Shown: positions 1-6,265 of the stretch, in pieces
Layout of the letters: the number at the start of each line of letters is the position of its first letter
Numbering within the stretch: the stretch's first letter is position 1
Assembly: GCA_019120375.1 (NCBI GenBank)
Contig: DWVE01000012.1
Location: forward strand, 1-39,709
Reading direction: 5' to 3'
Length of the DNA: 39,709 bases
From: Allofournierella_A excrementavium
GTDB taxonomy: Bacteria; Bacillota; Clostridia; Oscillospirales; Ruminococcaceae
The notes under the pieces: generated by a model
Seen by the model: the letters and a program-made list of their open reading frames with translations, nothing else
Databases searched by the model: none
Told to the model about the DNA's origin: nothing
Made by a program: the position numbers and the translations under genes

Positions 1-2
1 AT

Positions 3-70
3 GAACCTCCTTTTGCTTTAGTGCGGTTAGCGTTACCCGCTTCTATTGTAGCAAAAGGAGGTTCTTTTTT
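3..70 (+). terminator. Intrinsic terminator of a gene left of the window
   Basis: The arms AACCTCCTTTTGCT (4-17) and AGCAAAAGGAGGTT (50-63) are perfect inverted repeats and are followed by T6 (65-70), so this terminates plus-strand transcription. The gene it serves lies outside the window. A second short hairpin, CCACAAGC / GCTTGTGG, lies at 99-117. Confidence 0.75.
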
Positions 71-124
71 ACCGTTTCAACGCTCGTGCTCTTCTCGTCC
101 ACAAGCATAGCTTGTGGTTCTTAT

Positions 125-169
125 ATGAAAAAGAAAGCGAAACAGCGCCCGCGGCGCCGCTTCGCTTTC
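125..169 (-). terminator. Terminator of the membrane protein/TetR operon
   Basis: On the minus strand GAAAGCGAA and TTCGCTTTC (133-169) form a long GC-rich hairpin followed by TTTTTC. It overlaps the stop codon of the 168-878 gene and closes the operon running from 1846. Confidence 0.7.
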
Positions 170-878
170 AAACGCTTGCCCGTTTGGGGGCGTTCGCCTT
201 TTCCGCCTGCCTTGTCCGCGCAAGGCCCTTTTGCAGCATGCGTATCGTCACCGCCACGATGACGGCGTAGATCGCGCCGCTGGAAACGGCGGTGAGCGGA
301 AGCATGGCGCTGCCGTCCGCGGCCGTTCCCTCCACCATGATGAGGGTGTTCTGCAGCGTCAGCACCGCCACCAGCGCGTCGATGAAATTGACCGTCCGCA
401 GCTCCGCCACCAGGATGCCGCTCCCCCTGCGCCGCTGCCGCCCGATGTGGACGGAAGCCATGGTGATCTTCCAGGTGGTGTACGTCGCCATGGTGATGGC
501 CGGGATCAGGCCCATGGACACGGGCCTTTCCAGCACCGCCATCATGGAAACGGGCAGGATCAGCGCCAGGTCCAGCGCCAGCAAAAGCGCGGAGCTGACC
601 AGGAACGTGCGGCGGCGGCAGCGCTCCTGCGCGGCGGCCGGGCGCGTTCTGTCGCGGCTTTCCGTCAGGAGGATGCTGCCCCGCACCGCCGTGAGCAGAA
701 GGTAGAACCCGGCGATGCTTCCGTGCCAGACCGACCCGTGGCGGACGCCCAGGTATCCGTTGTACGCCGCAAAGAGCGCCGTGCACACGGAGGACGCGCC
801 GGCGCTGAGCAGGGTCCGGCGTGCGTAGTCGCCCCGCCACGCCCGGAGCAGGCGCCCGGCCCGGCCGTCATTTCTCAC
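168..878 (-). CDS. Polytopic membrane protein of unknown function
   Basis: A 236-residue hydrophobic protein with about five or six predicted membrane segments, for example around SIAGFYLLLTAVRGSILL, FLVSSALLLALDLALILPV and AIYAVIVAVTIRML. I do not recognise the family. I chose the GTG at 878 because a GGGAGGG ribosome site lies about five bases upstream; the open frame beyond it overlaps the TetR gene out of frame and reads as arginine-rich shadow. The GTG lies 11 bases inside the end of the TetR gene, so the two are translationally coupled. The TetR protein may therefore control this membrane protein, perhaps an efflux or stress component; that is inference from position. Confidence 0.7.
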   Translation of the reverse strand: MRNDGRAGRLLRAWRGDYARRTLLSAGASSVCTALFAAYNGYLGVRHGSVWHGSIAGFYLLLTAVRGSILLTESRDRTRPAAAQERCRRRTFLVSSALLLALDLALILPVSMMAVLERPVSMGLIPAITMATYTTWKITMASVHIGRQRRRGSGILVAELRTVNFIDALVAVLTLQNTLIMVEGTAADGSAMLPLTAVSSGAIYAVIVAVTIRMLQKGLARTRQAEKANAPKRASV

Positions 879-1467
879 AAAAGCCCTCCCTGGGCCGCAC
901 GCAGGCCTCGATGATGCCGGCGACCATCTCCACGTCATCCTCGCAGTCCCGCCGCAGCCACTCCTTGACGATGGCGGCGATGCCCTCCACATAGTACGCC
1001 ATGTAGTAGGGGCGGTGGGCGGCCGGGACTCCGAACCGCTCCAGAACGGGGCCGATGATGCGCTGCCTGAGGTTTCCGTACCGACGGGCGGCCTGCACAC
1101 TGCCGGGGGCGCGGAAGGCCGCCCGGTAGACCTTCTTGTTGTCGCGGATGAAGCGCAGGTAAGGCAGAAGGTATTCCCGGGTGACCAGCACCAGCTCTTC
1201 CCGCTCGCGGCTGGCTATCCCGTCCGTGATCTCTTCTTCCCGGCGGGGAAAGTAGGACTCAAAGCGTCGGTCGATCATGTCCATGGCCTCGTCCGTCAAA
1301 TCGGCGATGGTCTCATAGTGCAGGTAGAAGGTGGACCGGTTCACACCAGCCCGGCGGCATATCTCCTTCACGGTGATATACTCCAGGTCCTTCTCCTCCA
1401 GCAGCGCGATGAGCGCCTCGTCCATCCGCAGGGCGGTGTTGAAGTATTTGCTTTCTGACTTGTTCAT
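868..1467 (-). CDS. TetR/AcrR-family transcriptional regulator
   Basis: A 199-residue DNA-binding regulator. Residues about 10-60 form the TetR helix-turn-helix, with the motif YITVKEICRRAGVNRSTFYLHY (quoted here only to name it: key residues V-x-E-I-x-x-x-A-G-V then T-F-Y-x-H-Y). The rest is a variable helical ligand and dimer domain. The ATG at 1467 has an AAGGAGG site nine bases upstream. It is the middle gene of a three-gene minus-strand unit: 19 bases separate it from the 1487-1846 gene, and it overlaps the downstream membrane protein. The ligand is unknown. Control of its own operon is likely by analogy with the family, but I see no clear operator. Confidence 0.9.
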   Translation of the reverse strand: MNKSESKYFNTALRMDEALIALLEEKDLEYITVKEICRRAGVNRSTFYLHYETIADLTDEAMDMIDRRFESYFPRREEEITDGIASREREELVLVTREYLLPYLRFIRDNKKVYRAAFRAPGSVQAARRYGNLRQRIIGPVLERFGVPAAHRPYYMAYYVEGIAAIVKEWLRRDCEDDVEMVAGIIEACVRPREGFCEK

Positions 1468-1486
1468 CCTGCCGCCCTCCTTGTGT

Positions 1487-1846
1487 TCACTCTCCCGCTT
1501 CGCTGATCTCCCGGGCCAGCTGCATGATCTCGAAGGCGTACTTTTCCTTGCCGGAGCGCAGCAGCTTTTTGTAGACGGGATAGTTGAGGCCCACGCCCAC
1601 GATGCCCAGCACGCCCAGCAGGATGCCCGCCCCGGTCATCAAAAGGCCGCCGTTTCCGATCACCTGCATGGACAGGCACATCCCCAGCCCCAGGATCAGG
1701 GTCATCAGGATGCCGAAGCCGTAGGCGAAGATGTTGGCCGGGGCCTTGGCCTTCCGGTCCAGCTTGCGCAGGGCGACGACCTTGGAGGCGTCTTTGGGCG
1801 CGTATTCGTTGGCGATGGCCTCTGCAAAAATTTTGTCTGTGTTCAT
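1487..1846 (-). CDS. Small two-helix membrane protein
   Basis: A 119-residue protein starting MNTDKIFAEAIANEYAPK, with a basic stretch and then two hydrophobic helices around residues 45-95 (IFAYGFGILMTLILGLGMCL and LMTGAGILLGVLGIVGVGL), and a charged C-terminus. The ATG at 1846 has AGGAGA eight bases upstream, which favours it over the upstream in-frame start. Similar small proteins are common in Clostridia and are sometimes labelled dihydropteridine reductase; nothing in the sequence supports an enzyme, so I leave the function open. It is the first gene of the operon with the TetR and membrane protein genes. No convincing promoter was found upstream. Confidence 0.75.
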   Translation of the reverse strand: MNTDKIFAEAIANEYAPKDASKVVALRKLDRKAKAPANIFAYGFGILMTLILGLGMCLSMQVIGNGGLLMTGAGILLGVLGIVGVGLNYPVYKKLLRSGKEKYAFEIMQLAREISEAGE

Positions 1847-1961
1847 GGCGAAATTCTCCTCATAAGTTTGATATTCCGCAGCTGCTGAGATTATCATAGA
1901 GGATGCAACGCCAAAAAGGAACGACACCTTGCGCCCTTTGTGCCGATTTCAGCGGGCGCCC

Positions 1962-2067
1962 GGCGGCTTTTTGCAAAAAAAGTCGCCGCAAGCGATATGT
2001 CGCTCGTGGTCGCCTTTGGGGCGGCCGGGGTCCCCGCGAAAATTTGCGTCAGCAAAGTTTCGTGGGG
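1962..2067. repeat. Hairpin-rich intergenic element downstream of tRNA-Phe
   Basis: Part of the 1847-2148 gap, which has no gene I can support. It holds two adjacent imperfect palindromes. One is CGGCGGCTTTTT facing AAAAAGTCGCCG at about 1962-1990. The other is CCCCGCGAAAATTTGC (2032-2047) facing GCAAAGTTTCGTGGGG (2052-2067), with 15 of 16 positions pairing if G-T is allowed. Several short open frames cross it but none has coding character. It may be a repetitive palindromic element. Confidence 0.4.
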
Positions 2068-2094
2068 AGAAGGAGGAATGACGGAGCGGTATGA

Positions 2095-2123
2095 GAAAAG
2101 CCCGGCCAAAGGCCGGGCTTTTT
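2095..2123 (-). terminator. Terminator of the tRNA operon (bidirectional)
   Basis: GCCCGGCC (2100-2107) and GGCCGGGC (2111-2118) form a perfect stem with a three-base loop and T runs on both strands. On the minus strand it lies about 30 bases after tRNA-Phe. Confidence 0.8.
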
Positions 2124-2148
2124 GAATGGAGCGAAGTCCATTCCGACG

Positions 2149-2224
2149 TGGTGCCTCCGATCGGAATCGAACCAATGACACGGGGATTTTCAGTCCCCTG
2201 CTCTACCAACTGAGCTACAGAGGC
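2149..2224 (-). tRNA. tRNA-Phe (GAA)
   Basis: The minus strand folds as a complete cloverleaf of 76 bases. The acceptor arm GCCTCTG pairs with CGGAGGC, the anticodon loop is CTGAAAA (anticodon GAA), the T arm holds GGTTCGATTCC, and the 3' CCA is encoded. It is last of three tRNAs transcribed from the promoter at 2493-2521. Confidence 0.97.
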
Positions 2225-2231
2225 AAAAAAA

Positions 2232-2307
2232 TGGAGCGGCTTACGAGGCTCGAACTCGCTACCTCCACCTTGGCAAGGTGGCGCTCTACCAGATGAGCTA
2301 AAGCCGC
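2232..2307 (-). tRNA. tRNA-Gly (GCC)
   Basis: A 76-base cloverleaf on the minus strand. The acceptor GCGGCTT pairs with AAGCCGC, the anticodon stem CCACC/GGTGG encloses the loop TTGCCAA (anticodon GCC), the T-arm sequence GTTCGAGCC is present, and CCA is encoded. It is the middle gene of the tRNA operon, seven bases from tRNA-Phe. Confidence 0.97.
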
Positions 2308-2310
2308 TTA

Positions 2311-2387
2311 TGGTCGGGATGACAGGATTTGAACCTGCGGCATCCTGCTCCCAAAGCAGGCGCGCTACCGAACTGCGCTACATCCCG
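2311..2387 (-). tRNA. tRNA-Pro (UGG)
   Basis: A 77-base cloverleaf on the minus strand. The acceptor CGGGATG pairs with CATCCCG, the anticodon stem CCTGC/GCAGG encloses the loop TTTGGGA (anticodon TGG), the T arm holds GGTTCAAATCC, and CCA is encoded. It is the first gene of the tRNA operon, three bases from tRNA-Gly. Confidence 0.97.
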
Positions 2388-2492
2388 TTGATCGGGGCCG
2401 GCCGCGTCCTGTCGATTTGAGAACTGCGCCGTGTCCCGTGCTGAGCCGCCGGGGAGTACCTCGCGGTGGCTGCCCGGCAGGGCGCTTTTGCT

Positions 2493-2521
2493 ATTATAAC
2501 CGATTCGTCCCCCCGCGTCAA
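2493..2521 (-). promoter_or_regulatory. Sigma-A promoter of the tRNA operon
   Basis: The -35 TTGACG (2516-2521) and the perfect -10 TATAAT (2493-2498) are 17 bases apart. The start would fall near 2486, about 100 bases before tRNA-Pro. The -35 lies partly in the loop of the palindrome at 2504-2535. Confidence 0.85.
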
Positions 2522-2549
2522 TGCGGAGGGACGAAATTTTTTTATTTTT
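2504..2549 (+). terminator. Hairpin with plus-strand T tract at the end of the DUF1622 gene
   Basis: TTCGTCCCCCCGC (2504-2516) and GCGGAGGGACGAA (2523-2535) pair over 13 positions including one G-T. The plus strand continues with ATTTTTTT. In the minus direction the same hairpin directly follows the DUF1622 stop codon but has only a weak U tract. It probably separates DUF1622 from the tRNA operon; the orientation is odd. Confidence 0.45.
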
Positions 2550-2967
2550 CCTGCGCGGCCCGCTTTTCCTCGGCCTCTTCGGTGATGTCCTGTATCTCCG
2601 CCTGCCGCCGTTCCAGCTCCTGCTCCATCTGGGATTCCTCGGTCTTGATCTCCCAGTGGATGAGGAAGGTCAGCGCCGCCCGCAGCACGATGATGGCGGC
2701 CACCAGCCCGATCTCGGTGAATTCGCGCACCACCACCGTGCGCAGGATCTCGCTGCCCAGCTTGAACTCCAGGCCCATGGCCATGCCCTTGGCCAGCTTG
2801 AGGCGGGTCAGGGGATCGCGGCGCACATAGTTATAAATGCCCTGCAAAGCCGCCACCACGATGACGCCCACGCCGATGAACTCCAGCAGCACCACCGACA
2901 GGTTCACCAGGGTCACAAGGCCCTCGTGCAGCTCGTTGTAGAGCGTCTCAAAAAACATCGGTTCCAT
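2542..2967 (-). CDS. DUF1622-family membrane protein
   Basis: A 141-residue protein with an N-terminal amphipathic stretch, membrane helices near residues 20-45 (LVNLSVVLLEFIGVGVIVVAAL) and 85-110, and between them the basic conserved segment R-x-x-P-L-T-R-x-K-L-x-x-G-x-x-x-x-x-x-x-F-K-L, which is typical of DUF1622. The C-terminus is a glutamate-rich coiled coil of about 35 residues. The ATG at 2967 has GGAGG seven bases upstream; the earlier in-frame start lacks a site. The molecular role of the family is not known. The gene stands alone between two terminators. Confidence 0.85.
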   Translation of the reverse strand: MEPMFFETLYNELHEGLVTLVNLSVVLLEFIGVGVIVVAALQGIYNYVRRDPLTRLKLAKGMAMGLEFKLGSEILRTVVVREFTEIGLVAAIIVLRAALTFLIHWEIKTEESQMEQELERRQAEIQDITEEAEEKRAAQEK

Positions 2968-3076
2968 GTTCGTTCCTCCCCGCGCCGCGGCCCGCAAAGC
3001 CGGGCGCCTTCGGTTTTATAATAAGTATACCAGATGCGCCGCCGTTTGCATAGGCCCCGGCCAAAGCCGCCGGCGC

Positions 3077-3110
3077 AAAAAAGGGCCCCGCGGCGCGCCG
3101 CGGGGCCCTT
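3077..3110 (-). terminator. Terminator of the CotF-like gene
   Basis: A perfect palindrome built on GGGCCCCGCGGC / GCCGCGGGGCCC (3083-3108), followed on the minus strand by T6. It lies 15 bases after the stop codon at 3123. Confidence 0.85.
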
Positions 3111-3122
3111 TGCCTGTTTTTG

Positions 3123-3578
3123 TCAGCGGTACATGCCGTTGGCCTGCATGTAATCCGCCAGCTGTTTGCCGTGGTGCTGCTCCTGCTGCTGGATGCCGCT
3201 GAGCACCTGGCGGCTCTTTTCGTCGCAGAACTCGAACACCGAGGTGTTGTAGACCCCCGCCACGTACTTCTCGGTGGCCAGCAGGTCCGCCAGAAGATAG
3301 GCGTCCTGCTTTTTGCCCGCGCGGGTGGCGGTGGAGCGGGGCGGGGTCTGCTCCTTGGCGGCCTTGGGCTGGGCGGCCGCCGGGGCGGGCACCTTGCCCG
3401 CCAGCATGTCGGTCACGGTGTCGTAGTGGTTCTGCTCGGCCTTGGCGATCTGGCCCAGCATGGTCTTGAGGGCCGGGTCGCAGGCCGCCTCGGCGGCCTT
3501 GGAATACTTCTCGGCGCACAGTTTTTCCTCGTTTTGCAGGTCCTTCAAGAGGCTCTGTTCCTTTTTGGTCATGGGCAT
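3123..3578 (-). CDS. Spore coat protein of the CotF / ferritin-like type
   Basis: A 151-residue helical protein made of two similar halves. Each has a glutamate-bearing helix followed by an E-x-x-H motif: AEQNHY (E48, H51) in the first half and QEQHHG in the second. This is the ferritin-like pattern seen in the Coat F family. The halves are joined by an alanine/proline-rich linker (residues about 62-90). The ATG at 3578 is preceded by AGGAG ten bases away. The gene is monocistronic, between two strong terminators. Coat F proteins are spore associated; metal binding here is inferred from the motifs only. It supports a spore-forming host. Confidence 0.75.
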   Translation of the reverse strand: MPMTKKEQSLLKDLQNEEKLCAEKYSKAAEAACDPALKTMLGQIAKAEQNHYDTVTDMLAGKVPAPAAAQPKAAKEQTPPRSTATRAGKKQDAYLLADLLATEKYVAGVYNTSVFEFCDEKSRQVLSGIQQQEQHHGKQLADYMQANGMYR

Positions 3579-3651
3579 GGTGTTCTCTCTCCTTTTTTTC
3601 GCGTCTTGCGCGGTATGGTGTCAGTGTTCCCCAAAAACCGCCCGCTATGCG

Positions 3652-3687
3652 AAAAAAAACCCGGCGGCCCGAAACGGGCCCGCCGGG
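3652..3687 (-). terminator. Terminator of the glpP-glpK operon
   Basis: On the minus strand CCCGGCGG (3687-3680) and CCGCCGGG (3667-3660) form a strong hairpin followed by T8. It lies 33 bases after the glpK stop. Confidence 0.9.
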
Positions 3688-3719
3688 CAAGCAAAGAGAA
3701 AGGGCGAATATGTATAAGG

Positions 3720-5210
3720 TCAGTCTTCCACCCAGTCCTTGGCGCGGCGCACGGCCTTGTGCCAGCCGTCCACCAGCTTTTGCCGCTTTTCTTCCTCCAT
3801 GGCGGGCTCATAGAGTTTATCCAGCGTCCACTGGCGGCGGATATCGTCCAGGCTGGACCACACGCCGGTGGCCAGGCCCGCCAGATAGGCCGCGCCCAGG
3901 GCGGTGGTCTCCCGGATCATGGGCCGGCGGATGGTGCGGGCAACGATGTCCGCCTGGAACTGCATCAGGTAGTTGTTGGCGGAGGCGCCGCCGTCCACCC
4001 GCAGCTCCCGCAGCTGGATGCCGGTGTCCTGCTCCATGGCCCACAGCACGTCGGCGGTCTGGTAGGCGATGGCCTCCAGGCTGGCCCGGATGATGTGGTT
4101 GCGCCCCGCGCCCCGGGTCAGGCCCAGGATGGCGCCCCGGGCGTACATATCCCAGTGGGGCGCGCCCAGGCCGGTGAAGGCGGGCACCACATAGACGCCG
4201 GCGGAGTCCTTCACTTTGGTGGCGAAGTACTCGGTGTCCGACGCCTCGGTGATGAGATGCAGCTCGTCCCGCAGCCACTGGACCACCGCGCCGCCCACGA
4301 ACACGCTGCCCTCCAGAGCGTACTGCACCTTGCCGTCGATGCCCACCGCGATGGTGGTGAGCAGGCCGTTTTTGCTCTGGTACATCCGCTCGCCGGTGTT
4401 CATCAGCAAAAAGCAACCGGTGCCGTAGGTGTTCTTGGCCTCGCCCGGCTCAAAGCAGGTCTGGCCGAAGAGGGCGGCCTGCTGATCGCCGGCGATGCCC
4501 GCGATGGGCACCTCCACCCCCTGGATGTTCACATGGCCGTAGACCTCGCTGCAGCTTTTCACCTCGGGCAGCATGCTCATGGGGATGCCCAGCCGGGCGC
4601 AGATGGCCTCGTCCCAGCACAGGTCCTTGATGTTATAAAGCATGGTGCGGCTGGCGTTGGTGTAGTCGGTCACATGCACCCTGCCGCCGGTGAGCTTCCA
4701 GATGAGCCAGGTGTCCACCGTGCCGAAGAGCAGCCTGCCAGCCTCGGCCTTTTCCCGCGCGCCGGGCACGTTCTCCAAGATCCACTGGATCTTGGTGGCG
4801 GAGAAGTAGGCGTCCACCAGCAGGCCCGTGTGGTCCTTCACATAGGCGGTGAATTCCGCGTCCTCTTTCAGCGTTTCGCAAAGCGCGGCGGTGCGCCGGC
4901 ACTGCCACACGATGGCGTTGTAGACCGGGCGGCCGGTGTCCTTGTCCCAGACGATGGCGGTCTCCCGCTGGTTGGTGATGCCGATGCCGGCGATCTCCCG
5001 CACGTCCACCCCGCTCTGGGCCAGCACCTCCATCAGCACGCCGTACTGGCTGGAGTATATCTCCATGGGGTCGTGCTCCACCCAGCCGGGATGGGGATAG
5101 TGCTGGGTGAATTCCTTCTGGGCAAGCTGCACAATGTTCTGGTGTTCGTCGAACAGGATGCAGCGGCTGCTGGTGGTGCCCTGGTCCAGGGCGATCACGT
5201 ACTTTTTCAC
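3720..5210 (-). CDS. glpK: Glycerol kinase
   Basis: A cytoplasmic FGGY-family kinase that phosphorylates glycerol with ATP to sn-glycerol 3-phosphate. The 496-residue length fits the family (about 500). Visible motifs are the N-terminal phosphate loop ALDQGTTSSRCILFD, the FGGY region AGIAGDQQAALFGQ with the likely catalytic aspartate, YGTGCFLLMNTG, and the C-terminal VDGGASANNYLMQFQADI and TALGAAYLAGLATG. I chose the GTG at 5210 because AGGAGG lies nine bases upstream and the protein then starts at the family start; the longer frame adds only an arginine-rich shadow. It follows glpP by 59 bases on the same strand. Its product feeds the dehydrogenase operon at 8402-11466. Confidence 0.97.
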   Translation of the reverse strand: MKKYVIALDQGTTSSRCILFDEHQNIVQLAQKEFTQHYPHPGWVEHDPMEIYSSQYGVLMEVLAQSGVDVREIAGIGITNQRETAIVWDKDTGRPVYNAIVWQCRRTAALCETLKEDAEFTAYVKDHTGLLVDAYFSATKIQWILENVPGAREKAEAGRLLFGTVDTWLIWKLTGGRVHVTDYTNASRTMLYNIKDLCWDEAICARLGIPMSMLPEVKSCSEVYGHVNIQGVEVPIAGIAGDQQAALFGQTCFEPGEAKNTYGTGCFLLMNTGERMYQSKNGLLTTIAVGIDGKVQYALEGSVFVGGAVVQWLRDELHLITEASDTEYFATKVKDSAGVYVVPAFTGLGAPHWDMYARGAILGLTRGAGRNHIIRASLEAIAYQTADVLWAMEQDTGIQLRELRVDGGASANNYLMQFQADIVARTIRRPMIRETTALGAAYLAGLATGVWSSLDDIRRQWTLDKLYEPAMEEEKRQKLVDGWHKAVRRAKDWVED

Positions 5211-5269
5211 GGCGAGGCGCCTCCTTTTTTTATCTGCTCTCCGCCGGGCCCGCGCCCGCCGGTTTCGTT

Positions 5270-5848
5270 TCACATCTCCCACACCGCCGGGCAGGTGGTG
5301 GACACCGCCGCCGCGCCCGCCCGCATGGCGGCCATGACTTCATCCTTGTACTTGATGAGCCCGCCGGCGATGACCGGCGTGGCGGTGGACTGGGTGATCT
5401 CGGCGATCACCCGGGGCATGATGCCCGGCAGGATCTCGATGAAATCCGGCTTGCCCACCGAAAGCTGATCCGGCAGGTTGGACAGGGCCAGCGAGTCCAG
5501 GATGAAGGCCCTCTGCACCGTGACAAGGCCCAGATGCCGCGCCCGGCGCACCAGGGCGGGCCGAGTGGAGATGATGCCGTCCGGCGCGCACATGCGCACC
5601 AGGCCGTCCACCGCCACCTCCCGCTGGCTCAGGCCGTCCAAAAGGTCGATGTGCACGATGGCCAGCTTGCCCGCGCCCCGCACCCGCTCCACCAGGTCCG
5701 CAACGTTCACCACCGAACCGAAGAGCAGGAATATCACCTCGCACTCGCTTTTCAGCGCGGCCGCAAGGCCCGTTTCGTCCTTCACCGCCGCGATGACCGG
5801 GCAGTCCAGCATGCGGTGTTTTTTTGTCTGGGTGTTGTCGAGTTCCAT
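5270..5848 (-). CDS. glpP: Glycerol-3-phosphate-responsive antiterminator GlpP
   Basis: A 192-residue GlpP-family protein with a TIM-barrel-like fold. Recognisable segments are CPVIAAVKDETGLAAALKSE near the start, IVHIDLLDGLSQREVAVDGL, PDGIISTRP, QRAFILDSLAL, KPDFIEILPGIMPRVI and the end TPVIAGGLIKYKDEVMAAMRAGA. In Bacillus subtilis GlpP binds leader mRNA with glycerol 3-phosphate and prevents termination ahead of glp genes. I took the ATG at 5848, with GGGGGA nine bases upstream. It heads the operon with glpK, and its own leader contains a terminator hairpin (5906-5934), which suggests self-control. Confidence 0.93.
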   Translation of the reverse strand: MELDNTQTKKHRMLDCPVIAAVKDETGLAAALKSECEVIFLLFGSVVNVADLVERVRGAGKLAIVHIDLLDGLSQREVAVDGLVRMCAPDGIISTRPALVRRARHLGLVTVQRAFILDSLALSNLPDQLSVGKPDFIEILPGIMPRVIAEITQSTATPVIAGGLIKYKDEVMAAMRAGAAAVSTTCPAVWEM

Positions 5849-5892
5849 TCCTTGCTTCCCCCTGTTGCCCCTCAAGATTGATAAAAAATAAA

Positions 5893-5937
5893 CATATTAC
5901 AAAGAGAGCGGGACGAACCCCGTTCGCCCCGCTCGTT
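5893..5937 (-). promoter_or_regulatory. Leader terminator hairpin before glpP, candidate GlpP target
   Basis: On the minus strand GAGCGGGGCGAAC (5934-5922), a three-base loop and GTTCGTCCCGCTC (5918-5906) form a 13-pair stem with one G-U. It is followed by a U-rich stretch (TCTTTG, later TTTATTTTTT). It lies between the promoter at 5956-5984 and the glpP start. This layout matches GlpP-controlled leaders; binding is inferred. Confidence 0.6.
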
Positions 5938-5955
5938 ACTCTCCGGACATGGCTT

Positions 5956-5984
5956 ATTATGGCAGGCCGGAGGGTAAAAGTAAA
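5956..5984 (-). promoter_or_regulatory. Promoter of glpP-glpK
   Basis: The -35 TTTACT (5979-5984) and -10 CATAAT (5956-5961) are 17 bases apart. Transcription would start near 5949 and give a leader of about 100 bases that contains the hairpin at 5906-5934. Confidence 0.6.
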
Positions 5985-6063
5985 GTCCTTCGGGCAAAAA
6001 CCGTCCATTTGGACAAACAAAAAGCCGAATTTTTTATGTTTTTAATGAAAATTCTTGTTCCTA

Positions 6064-6093
6064 TTGACAGAAAACGCTTTCCCATGGTAGCAT
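6064..6093 (+). promoter_or_regulatory. Candidate promoter of the membrane hydrolase gene
   Basis: A perfect -35 TTGACA (6064-6069) is followed after 18 bases by a weak -10 TAGCAT (6088-6093). The start would fall near 6100, ahead of the terminator hairpin at 6129-6165. Confidence 0.5.
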
Positions 6094-6128
6094 GATTTCG
6101 TCGAATATGCTCCAGAGTGTTGGAAGTG

Positions 6129-6165
6129 AGCGTAAGAGCAAGATTGATTGCTCTTACGCTTTTTT
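6129..6165 (+). terminator. Intrinsic terminator inside the hydrolase leader
   Basis: AGCGTAAGAGCAA (6129-6141) and TTGCTCTTACGCT (6148-6160) are perfect 13-base arms with a six-base loop, followed by T5. It lies between the candidate promoter (6064-6093) and the start at 6266, so it acts as an attenuator or ends a short RNA of about 65 bases. Confidence 0.8.
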
Positions 6166-6265
6166 CATAATCTGGTGCATAAAATTACAGCCGGGTCGGT
6201 GCGCAAGGCACGGCTGGTCTCCCGCACCAGCAAAATACAAACCATCAAAAAACAGGAGGAGAATC

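Noticed and set aside
121..840. 239-residue minus-strand frame overlapping the membrane protein
   Set aside because: An Arg/His/Gly-rich shadow frame; the alternative frame (168-878) has clear membrane helices and a ribosome site.
5211..5269. Terminator between glpP and glpK
   Set aside because: A GC-rich imperfect hairpin (CCGGCGGGC / GCCCGGCGG) is present but is followed by a purine-rich, A-rich stretch rather than T residues.
3120..5468. 782-residue open frame on the plus strand opposite glpK
   Set aside because: It mirrors the real glpK/CotF coding frames, is rich in His/Gly/Ala/Arg as expected for antisense of GC-rich genes, and has no ribosome site or recognisable motif.
6092..6265. 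N-terminal extension of the membrane hydrolase to an ATG at 6092
   Set aside because: It would translate through a perfect terminator hairpin, lacks a ribosome site, and adds sequence before an evident signal anchor; the ATG at 6266 has AGGAGG.
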